From NCBI GenBank assembly GCA_003451785.1, contig DMJL01000193.1, positions 1-11,837 of the forward strand: a DNA stretch of 11,837 bases. The letters run 5' to 3'. Numbering within the stretch: the stretch's first letter is position 1; each line of letters opens with the position of its first letter. The position numbers and the translations under genes were made by a program. This DNA is from Bacteroidales bacterium (GTDB taxonomy: Bacteria; Bacteroidota; Bacteroidia; Bacteroidales; UBA7960). Shown here piece by piece: positions 1 through 5,241 of this stretch. The notes below the pieces were generated by a model. That model saw only the letters and a list, made by a program, of their open reading frames with translations, did not search any database and was not told the DNA's origin.

Positions 1-248
1 TCCACAATGCCAACAATGGCTGCATCGCAAGGGTTCATAGTGGTTTCTAACACCATGCTGGCTTCTTTGCTGGTTTCGTAGTAGATCACCTGCCCAATAT
101 CTGCATTGATGGTGTCGATGGTTACTATGGGATCTCCCAGTGGCACTAGCTTTTCATCTATGGGCTGTACCAATGCGAGCTTCAAACCGTGCAGGGAGTC
201 TAATTTATGTGTAGAAACCACCCTTCCTATAACTTTTCCCAATTTCAT
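1..248 (-). CDS. BMC-P pentameric shell protein (EutN/CcmL family), third copy, 3' end cut by window edge
   Basis: Eighty-two residues can be read from the ATG at 248-246, and the gene runs off the left edge without a stop. Family members are about 85-100 residues, so only a short C-terminal piece is missing. The N-terminus MKLGKVIGRVVSTHK matches the opening beta strand of EutN/CcmL proteins (G-x-V-V-x-T-x-K). It is followed by a Leu-rich strand (residues 21-30), a VTIDTINADIGQV segment matching the family VSVDxVGAGxGEV, and an A-I-V-G-I-V strand at 77-82. In known BMCs such proteins form pentamers that cap the vertices of the icosahedral shell. It starts 101 bp after the aldehyde dehydrogenase stop, a larger gap than elsewhere in this operon, and there is no Shine-Dalgarno sequence. 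The usual glycine-rich FYATGSS stretch is replaced by YYETSKE, so this copy is divergent and may sit at specialised vertices (inference). Confidence 0.9.
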   Translation of the reverse strand, partial: MKLGKVIGRVVSTHKLDSLHGLKLALVQPIDEKLVPLGDPIVTIDTINADIGQVIYYETSKEASMVLETTMNPCDAAIVGIV

Positions 249-349
249 CTGAATAAAATTTGTTTTAAAAAGGTGAGATGGAATTCGCCATGGATTTTAT
301 GCCTGTTTTTGTGCATTTCTTTCCCATGGCTCATTGCATCGGCTACGGT

Positions 350-1765
350 TTAAATGATGCGAAAATGATCTACCAGCGTGCAGCGTCGTTCGCGTGTGAA
401 TGTGCTTGCCTTGGTAATTCCCTCACCCGTTGGACTTGCGATGGTAAACGATGTGAATCCTGCACCACCGTATCCCAAACCGGCATAACTCGGGCCGTTT
501 TTTACAAACAACGAACAGTTCATCACCTTTGCCATCTTGCTCAACTTTTCAATGTTGAGGGAGTGCATAATTGCCGTATGTCGGAAACCGTGCTCTACGG
601 CAACCGCAAGGTTTATTGCTGTATCCACATCGCTCACCCTCACCAATGGCATTACTGGCATTAGTTGCTCAGTCCACACCAATGGATGCCCGGCTTCCAC
701 TTCGCAAATCAAAAGGCGTGTAGTTGGCGGCACGGCGATTCCAGCTTCGGCGGCTATAAAGGTTGCCGCTTTCCCAACAAACTTCTTGTTGGCAGCACCC
801 TCATGTCCGGGATAGCCGGCATCGGCAATCACCATAGCTGTTATTTGGCGTGTTTGGTCGGCATTCAACTCAAACGCGCCGTGCTTCTTCATCTCATCCT
901 TGAGCCTATCGGCAACAGAGCTAACAACGATAATCTCCTTCTCGCAAATGCAGATAATGTTGTTGTCGAAGCTTGCACCATCTACAATGTCTTTGGCTGC
1001 TTTGGCAATGTTGGCTGTTTCGTCAACCACCACGGGCGGGTTGCCGGGTCCGGCGGCAATCACCTTTTTGCCGCTATTCATGGCTGTTTTCACTACTGCA
1101 GGACCTCCAGTTACCACCAACAACGCAACCTTTGGATGCGTCATAAGGGTTTTGGCCGTTTCGATGGTAGGATTTTCCACACACGACACCACATTCTCAG
1201 GACCGCCCATTTCGGTAATGGCTTTGTTGATAAGGCTGATGGTAAATGCAGAAACCTTTTTAGCTCCCGGATGGGGATTGAAAACCACAACATTGCCGGC
1301 AGCTAACATACCAATGGCATTGCTAATGATAGTAACCGTAGGATTGGTTGTAGGGGTTATAGAGCCTATAACGCCATAAGGAGCCCTCTCCATAAGGGTC
1401 AATCCGTGCTCGCTGGTATAAGCTATGGGGGTAATATCCTCCGTTCCGGGAGTCTTGGTTATGCCAAGTAGGTTTTTTGCCAACTTATCTTCGTATCTGC
1501 CCAGACCGGTTTCCTCCACTGCCATGCGAGCCATTGCCTCATTATTTTCCGTACAGACCTTACGGATATGCTCAATAATAGCGGTTCGCTGGTCTAATGG
1601 CAAAGCGATAAAGGTATGGAATGCTTTTTCTGCTGCTTCAATGGCATCTTCAATACTCGAGAACACGCCCAACCGCATTGCGGAAGATGTTATACCTGTA
1701 CTTAAGTTCATCTCCCTAAGCACTTGGCTCACCATCTCGCGTATGTTTTGTTCTAAATTTTCCAT
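350..1765 (-). CDS. CoA-acylating aldehyde dehydrogenase, BMC-associated (PduP/EutE-like)
   Basis: A 471-residue NAD-dependent aldehyde dehydrogenase that oxidises an aldehyde to an acyl-CoA inside the microcompartment. Residues 3-19 form an amphipathic helix (LEQNIREMVSQVLREM) followed by a linker to about residue 30; the catalytic domain begins near GVFSSIEDAI (33-42). This layout matches N-terminal encapsulation peptides such as that of PduP. The family motif TPTTNPT lies at 137-143 and the nucleotide-binding GPGNPPV at 239-245. The catalytic cysteine is Cys272 in DNNIICICEKE, aligned with DNNLPCIAEKE of PduP. The C-terminus with TSFTIASPTGEGIT and FTRERRC is typical, so the protein is full length. 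The gene starts 10 bp after the tandem BMC-T gene, without a clear Shine-Dalgarno sequence. The native aldehyde cannot be told from sequence. A class other than the acylating BMC type is unlikely. Confidence 0.95.
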   Translation of the reverse strand: MENLEQNIREMVSQVLREMNLSTGITSSAMRLGVFSSIEDAIEAAEKAFHTFIALPLDQRTAIIEHIRKVCTENNEAMARMAVEETGLGRYEDKLAKNLLGITKTPGTEDITPIAYTSEHGLTLMERAPYGVIGSITPTTNPTVTIISNAIGMLAAGNVVVFNPHPGAKKVSAFTISLINKAITEMGGPENVVSCVENPTIETAKTLMTHPKVALLVVTGGPAVVKTAMNSGKKVIAAGPGNPPVVVDETANIAKAAKDIVDGASFDNNIICICEKEIIVVSSVADRLKDEMKKHGAFELNADQTRQITAMVIADAGYPGHEGAANKKFVGKAATFIAAEAGIAVPPTTRLLICEVEAGHPLVWTEQLMPVMPLVRVSDVDTAINLAVAVEHGFRHTAIMHSLNIEKLSKMAKVMNCSLFVKNGPSYAGLGYGGAGFTSFTIASPTGEGITKASTFTRERRCTLVDHFRII

Positions 1766-1775
1766 GACTGATATG

Positions 1776-2342
1776 CTATTTCAAGAAAAATGGTGCTATC
1801 TCGCTGTGGGGCTGCGAAATAAGCGAATGGGCACACAGGGCGTTCTTCTGTTTCACCAAAGCTAAACCAGCTTCTATAGATGCTTGCACATCGGGAAGCG
1901 TACCCGTGAGTTTCATATACGACTTGCCCCCAAACCCAATTGCCAGTCTCACTTCAAGTATCGCCACCCCGCTCTCCTTGGCGGCAATATCTGCTGCTTC
2001 GATGGCAGCGGTAACGGTGCTTGTTTCGATTATGCCAATGGCTTGCAGCTCGGTAACCATCTTTATATTGCCAATGGCACCCAAACATTCCGGGTGTACC
2101 TGTCTTAGCAACATGCTATCAATAATGTACTTCCCCGAAAGCTCAAGACCTTTATGGAAGGCATATTCTGCCGAAGCCACATCGCCGCAAAACACTATCA
2201 GATACTTCCCCGGACAAATAGTACGGGCATCCAAAATCTTCACGGGTGCTACCTTCACCATACCGTCGAGAACATTGATGCCAACAGCAATACTGCTTAG
2301 CTCCAACACACCCAGTACGGTAATATGCCTTTCGATGGTCAT
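1776..2342 (-). CDS. Tandem-domain BMC-T shell protein, single-stack type, with PduT-like pore cysteine
   Basis: The 188-residue protein has two BMC folds: residues about 8-90, opening VLGVLELSSIAVG, and about 100-180, opening AIGIIETSTVTAA. Such proteins form trimeric pseudohexamers that tile shell facets. The pore loop of the first domain is TICPGKY (41-47), with Cys43 at the position of the PduT cysteine that binds a [4Fe-4S] cluster on the threefold axis. The second domain has FGGKSYMKL (137-145), also PduT-like. Overall it resembles PduT and Haliangium ochraceum BMC-T1, but as I recall BMC-T1 has serine at the pore position. Its ATG overlaps the stop of the preceding BMC-P gene in an ATGA junction (2339-2342), implying translational coupling. 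A role in passing electrons through the shell is inferred, not shown. Confidence 0.93.
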   Translation of the reverse strand: MTIERHITVLGVLELSSIAVGINVLDGMVKVAPVKILDARTICPGKYLIVFCGDVASAEYAFHKGLELSGKYIIDSMLLRQVHPECLGAIGNIKMVTELQAIGIIETSTVTAAIEAADIAAKESGVAILEVRLAIGFGGKSYMKLTGTLPDVQASIEAGLALVKQKNALCAHSLISQPHSEIAPFFLK

Positions 2343-2626
2343 TTTTTATAAACTACCTGTTCGTCCTGATCTATCAGATCAACAATTCCAACTATAAGCG
2401 TATCTACGGGTTTGCCTTGCGTTAGGGGGGTTTCTCGTGCTGGGGTGCTTTCAGATAGCATTACCATCTCCCCCTGTGCAACACCAAGTGGATCCAAAGC
2501 AACTAGATACTCTCCTCTTAGCTCTGCCCGATGGTTGCATTTCTCTACAAGCAAAAACCTTGCACCTGCAATGCCCACTTGGCTTTGCGTGCTTACAACT
2601 GTTCCTGCAACAATTCCTAAAATCAT
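2339..2626 (-). CDS. BMC-P pentameric shell protein (EutN/CcmL family), second copy
   Basis: A 95-residue protein of the EutN/CcmL vertex family. Family features are the first strand MILGIVAGTVVSTQ, the strand ARFLLVEK at 22-29, the VALDPLGVAQGEMV segment aligned with the family VSVDxVGAGxGEVV, and the C-terminal strand TLIVGIVDLIDQ. The region that normally reads FYATGSSAR is MLSESTPAR here, so it has diverged from the upstream pentamer gene. It lies 8 bp after that gene and its stop overlaps the start of the tandem BMC-T gene by 4 bp, placing it firmly within the shell operon. No Shine-Dalgarno sequence is visible, which suits Bacteroidota. Confidence 0.93.
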   Translation of the reverse strand: MILGIVAGTVVSTQSQVGIAGARFLLVEKCNHRAELRGEYLVALDPLGVAQGEMVMLSESTPARETPLTQGKPVDTLIVGIVDLIDQDEQVVYKK

Positions 2627-2634
2627 GACAGCGA

Positions 2635-2931
2635 TTATTGGCTTTTACGGTAAGTGAATGCTCCGTCTTTCTCAATGGCATCCACGATAGCAATCACCGA
2701 CGCATCGGATGGCAAACCTTCGGTTTGTTTTGTACACCTGGCACTACTTCCCGTAGCGTAAAACACTACTTCACCAGTGCCTGCCCCTACACAATCTACC
2801 GAAACCACGAAGTCGTTTTTGCCATTCATGGTTATGGGGTCTAATTTTTCTAAAAGCAGTAGCCTCATACCTTCCATCTTTGGTTCCTTGTGCGAAGCAA
2901 CTACGGTTCCAACAACCCTTGCAAGGATCAT
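2635..2931 (-). CDS. BMC-P pentameric shell protein (EutN/CcmL family), first and most canonical copy
   Basis: A 98-residue vertex protein. It carries the textbook family signature: GTVVASHKEPKMEG near the N-terminus, the LLLLEKLDP strand, VSVDCVGAGTGEVVFYATG, then SSAR, and the C-terminal SVIAIVDAIEKDG. Of the three pentamer genes here it is closest to the consensus, so it is the likeliest main vertex cap. It begins 27 bp after the second BMC-H gene, without a visible Shine-Dalgarno sequence. A short out-of-frame ATG immediately precedes the chosen start but ends after two codons. The protein length fits the family. Confidence 0.95.
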   Translation of the reverse strand: MILARVVGTVVASHKEPKMEGMRLLLLEKLDPITMNGKNDFVVSVDCVGAGTGEVVFYATGSSARCTKQTEGLPSDASVIAIVDAIEKDGAFTYRKSQ

Positions 2932-2958
2932 AGCATTAATTATTTTAGGTGAATCAAC

Positions 2959-3252
2959 CTATACTTTTGCGCCAAGGGGCAGGGCGTTATCCACATTGCC
3001 ATGAGGCCTTGGAATAACATGCGACGAAACGATTTCGCCCACCTTCTCGGCTGCCCTTACGCCAGCTTCAACTGCTGCACGAACCGAAGCAACATCGCCA
3101 CGAACAATGGCTGTTACAAAACCGCCACCAATTTTTTCATAACCCACAAGTTCCACTTTGGCAGCCTTCGTCATAGCATCGCAGGCTTCTACCATGGCAA
3201 CAAATCCACGGGACTCGATCATCCCAATTGCTTGATTATTATATTCTGACAT
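2959..3252 (-). CDS. BMC-H hexameric shell protein, second copy
   Basis: A 97-residue single-domain BMC protein that forms the hexagonal tiles of the shell facets. Family features are AIGMIESRGFVAMVEACDAM at the N-terminus, the conserved edge lysine in KAAKV (29-33), the pore loop KIGGGFV (40-46), RGDVASVRAAVEAG (51-64) and the C-terminal VIPRPHGNVD. I chose the ATG at 3252-3250 over an in-frame TTG five codons upstream. AAGGA at 3260-3264 sits 7 nt before this ATG, and the product is then exactly the length of its paralog. It is 78/97 identical to the BMC-H at 3955-4248. Differences gather at the N-terminus and outer surface, and residues 46-73 are identical. The triple-glycine pore suggests a small polar opening (inference). 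Confidence 0.96.
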   Translation of the reverse strand: MSEYNNQAIGMIESRGFVAMVEACDAMTKAAKVELVGYEKIGGGFVTAIVRGDVASVRAAVEAGVRAAEKVGEIVSSHVIPRPHGNVDNALPLGAKV

Positions 3253-3273
3253 TGTTATATCCTTCAAAAATTG

Positions 3274-3921
3274 CTATTTATAATCATCCTTACCAGAACG
3301 ACCCGATACTTCTGCCAGTCGTTTTTCTACATTGGCCTTGCACTCAAGCACATCGGCTTCCTTACCACCAATATACACTCTGCCAAATTTACCAAATCCC
3401 ATAACATCAATAATGTTGATGTTGGCCGATTTCTCGGCCTCGTTGGCGGCGAAGTATGCATATCCGGCAGGCTCCACCTCCAGCACAAAGAGTGTATCGC
3501 CGCGCAGTAGCATCATTCCCATACGGGTACGATTGATAAGTTGGGCATGGTGGTCTTCTACATTCTTAATGAGCTGACTGGTGAGAATTCTGGGCTTTAG
3601 ACGGTCTGCTTCATTTTTATTAATGGAACGAAGTACAGCTTCGCCCGCCATACGGGTGTCTCCCTGGCTCGAAGAGTGTACTTCCAGCATACCAAATGCC
3701 CGTTCTACAATCTGCATTCCGGGGGTAACATTGGTGGCCTTCAGTGCAACATCGGTGAGGGTGTTGATTTCGATACCGGGGGCTATCTCGATAATGCAGC
3801 AAGCCTGACCCGCTACCGGCAAATAACCGCGCGAAACAGTAGCAAGGTAAGATGCCATTTGCAACTGCAACGAATCAAGAAAAATATACGACCTGAGGTC
3901 AATATGTGATTTAGAATCCAT
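3274..3921 (-). CDS. Double-stacked BMC-T shell protein (CcmP-like gated-pore trimer)
   Basis: A 215-residue tandem BMC-domain protein of the type that forms two face-to-face trimers enclosing a chamber. The first half runs from RSYIFLDSLQLQMASYLATV to about residue 100 and the second from about 110 to the end. Key features are GYLPVAGQA (32-40), IEIAPGIEIN (44-53), MQIVERAFGMLEVH (69-82), INRTRMGMMLLRGDTLFVLE, and PAGYAYFAANEAEK (151-164). Glu73-Arg74 matches the Glu-Arg pair that opens and closes the large pore of CcmP. It resembles the double-stacked T2/T3 trimers of Haliangium ochraceum. Such trimers are thought to pass large substrates or cofactors. The gene lies between the two BMC-H paralogs, with gaps of 33 and 21 bp. 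The pair Cys41-Cys42 near the first-domain core is of unknown meaning. Confidence 0.92.
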   Translation of the reverse strand: MDSKSHIDLRSYIFLDSLQLQMASYLATVSRGYLPVAGQACCIIEIAPGIEINTLTDVALKATNVTPGMQIVERAFGMLEVHSSSQGDTRMAGEAVLRSINKNEADRLKPRILTSQLIKNVEDHHAQLINRTRMGMMLLRGDTLFVLEVEPAGYAYFAANEAEKSANINIIDVMGFGKFGRVYIGGKEADVLECKANVEKRLAEVSGRSGKDDYK

Positions 3922-3954
3922 TTCTTTGGTTTTGATGTTAGACCTATTCCTTAC

Positions 3955-4248
3955 CTATTTCTTTTTTCCTAAAGGAAGCGCGCTATCAACATTAGCGTGG
4001 GGTCTGGGAATAACATGCGACGACACCAATTCGCCAACCTTCTCTGCTGCCCTAACGCCTGCTTCTACAGCCGCTCTCACAGACGCCACATCGCCACGCA
4101 CAATGGCAGTTACATAACCACCGCCAATTTGCTCATAACCTACCAAATCCACTTTCGCAGCTTTAACCATAGCATCAGATGCCTCTACCATGGCAGTAAA
4201 GCCCCGTGTTTCAATCATTCCTAATGCCAACATTTCGTTGTTTTCCAT
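3955..4248 (-). CDS. BMC-H hexameric shell protein, first gene of the BMC operon
   Basis: A 97-residue single-domain BMC protein (PduA/CcmK fold) that tiles shell facets as a hexamer. It shows LGMIETRGFTAMVEASDAM, edge Lys29 in KAAKV, pore loop QIGGGYV (40-46), RGDVASVRAAVEAG and the C-terminal VIPRPHANVD. The C-terminus LPLGKKK is more basic than that of its paralog. The start is well supported: a full AGGAGG at 4256-4261 lies 7 nt before the ATG, unusual in Bacteroidota and fitting for an abundant structural protein. It is the first gene after the candidate promoter at 4345-4377, with a leader of roughly 90 nt, so it is probably among the most strongly translated shell proteins (inference). 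Confidence 0.96.
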   Translation of the reverse strand: MENNEMLALGMIETRGFTAMVEASDAMVKAAKVDLVGYEQIGGGYVTAIVRGDVASVRAAVEAGVRAAEKVGELVSSHVIPRPHANVDSALPLGKKK

Positions 4249-4255
4249 ATTGTAT

Positions 4256-4261
4256 CCTCCT
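4256..4261 (-). promoter_or_regulatory. Strong Shine-Dalgarno sequence of the first BMC-H gene
   Basis: The minus strand reads AGGAGG 7 nt before the ATG at 4248, a perfect ribosome binding site that fixes the start. Most other genes in the window lack such a site. The second BMC-H gene has a shorter AAGGA at 3260-3264 with the same spacing. Confidence 0.85.
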
Positions 4262-4344
4262 AAAAATTATTTATTAACAGCCCCTGAATAAGCTATTGTG
4301 TTGATTAGTATGTAATTCTTAATTTTTGTTAACAATTGTGTTTG

Positions 4345-4377
4345 CAAAGATATTTATATTGATTAGAAATATTCTAA
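4345..4377 (-). promoter_or_regulatory. Candidate Bacteroidota promoter of the BMC operon
   Basis: The minus strand carries TATCTTTG at 4345-4352, a perfect match to the Bacteroidota -7 consensus TAnnTTTG. A one-mismatch -33 element (TTAG for TTTG) lies 21 bp upstream at 4374-4377. Transcription would start near 4338, leaving a leader of about 90 nt before the first BMC-H gene. This supports the BMC genes being a separate transcription unit from the thiamine operon, although read-through is possible. Confidence 0.55.
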
Positions 4378-4378
4378 T
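4362..4378. promoter_or_regulatory. 17-bp inverted repeat overlapping the BMC -33 region, candidate operator
   Basis: The sequence ATTAGAAATATTCTAAT has perfect 7-bp arms around a 3-bp centre and covers the -33 element of the candidate promoter. The half-site word TTGATTAG occurs at 4359-4366 and again at 4301-4308. A 10-bp palindrome, TTGTTAACAA, lies at 4326-4335 near the expected transcription start, overlapping ACAATTGT at 4332-4339. Placement suits binding by a dimeric regulator. No regulator gene is in the window. AT-rich sequence yields some dyads by chance. Confidence 0.4.
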
Positions 4379-4468
4379 AAAATCAGCAATAAACGCCGTA
4401 ATGAGACAAAAACGGGGAAATTTACACCAAGTGTATTGTAATGGTGCAAAGTGCTACTTAGTATGGAA

Positions 4469-4495
4469 CCTTGAGAGTTTAGACTCCAATCAAGG
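4469..4495 (-). terminator. Imperfect hairpin downstream of thiF, possible end of the thiamine operon
   Basis: CCTTGA pairs with TCAAGG, with an inner GAGT/ACTC stem, a CTAA loop and a three-base bulge. It lies 41 nt after the thiF stop. No U-tract follows, so it is not a classical intrinsic terminator; it may only protect the mRNA 3' end or be fortuitous. Confidence 0.25.
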
Positions 4496-4536
4496 GCAAA
4501 AGAAATGAGTGAAAAGTTTCATCTCCAACCCTACTG

Positions 4537-5241
4537 TCAGGAGAACCTTATGCAGTTGAAACTGTTGTCAAGAGCATTGTAAACCAATAATTTACCAGCC
4601 ACTACATCTCCGGCTCCAGTTAAAATTTTTATCACTTCAGCACTCATAATGCTGCCGATTATCCCGGGCAATACCCCCATCACCCCAAGAGAGAGGCATT
4701 CTGCGGCTGTCTGCTCAGGAAACAAATCGGAATACGACCAGGAGCCATGGTAGTTGAAAACCCCCGCCTGTCCTTCAAATTCGTGGATGGAACCATGAAC
4801 AAAAGGCTTTTGGTAAAGCTTGGTGAATTTATCAATAATGTATCGCGAATCAAAATTATCGGTAGCCCCAACCACAATGTCGTATTCAGGGAAAAGCTGC
4901 TCTGCAGTGGTTGCGTCTAAAAATAACTGGTAGGTGTTAATTTTCACACTGCTATTGATTGCCGAAAGTTTACCTGCTGCTACCAGCACCTTGGGTTTGC
5001 CAATGTCATGTTCTGAATAAAGAATTTGCCTCTGCAGATTGGAGAATGCTACCGTATCGGCATCCACAATACCAATTGAACCTACTCCAGCTGCAGTTAG
5101 GTAAAACAATACAGGGCAGCCTAGCCCTCCCGCGCCTATCACCAGCACCTTAGCCTGCTTAATCTTTTCCTGCCCCGATTCACCAATTTGTGGAATCATC
5201 GTATGGCGGATGTAACGGTCTTTTTCCTGTTCAGTGAGCAT
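4537..5241 (-). CDS. thiF: ThiF, ThiS adenylyltransferase (zinc-less form)
   Basis: A 234-residue E1-like enzyme that adenylates the ThiS C-terminal glycine so that it can accept sulfur. It has the ATP-binding GAGGLG (36-41), Asp60, the N-L-Q-R-Q-I segment (68-73), Lys84 and ATDN (126-129). Cys182 in ECLSLGVMGVLPG corresponds to E. coli Cys184. Both halves of the usual structural zinc site are missing. The CYxCLFP segment appears as SYSDLFP (169-175), and the protein ends at FNCIRFS before the usual C-terminal CPxC. The start overlaps the thiH stop by 11 bp, and it is the last gene of the thiamine operon. MoeB or HesA is possible by fold, but the setting makes ThiF the clear choice. Confidence 0.93.
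   Translation of the reverse strand: MLTEQEKDRYIRHTMIPQIGESGQEKIKQAKVLVIGAGGLGCPVLFYLTAAGVGSIGIVDADTVAFSNLQRQILYSEHDIGKPKVLVAAGKLSAINSSVKINTYQLFLDATTAEQLFPEYDIVVGATDNFDSRYIIDKFTKLYQKPFVHGSIHEFEGQAGVFNYHGSWSYSDLFPEQTAAECLSLGVMGVLPGIIGSIMSAEVIKILTGAGDVVAGKLLVYNALDNSFNCIRFS

Noticed and set aside
278..664. Long plus-strand frames over the aldehyde dehydrogenase and other genes, such as 278-664 and 665-1306
   Set aside because: They lie opposite well-supported conserved genes on the minus strand and have no family features of their own.
3250..3267. Upstream TTG start for the second BMC-H gene, adding five residues
   Set aside because: The ATG at 3252 has an AAGGA at proper spacing and gives the same 97-residue length as the paralog; the TTG start would place that AAGGA inside the coding region.
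2959..4248. The two similar BMC-H genes as ends of a mobile element
   Set aside because: The similarity follows the coding sequence as protein paralogs; there are no terminal inverted repeats, transposase or target duplications.
4326..4508. 60-codon plus-strand frame between the two operons
   Set aside because: No recognisable protein features, and it overlaps the promoter, dyads and hairpin; consistent with a chance frame in AT-rich DNA.
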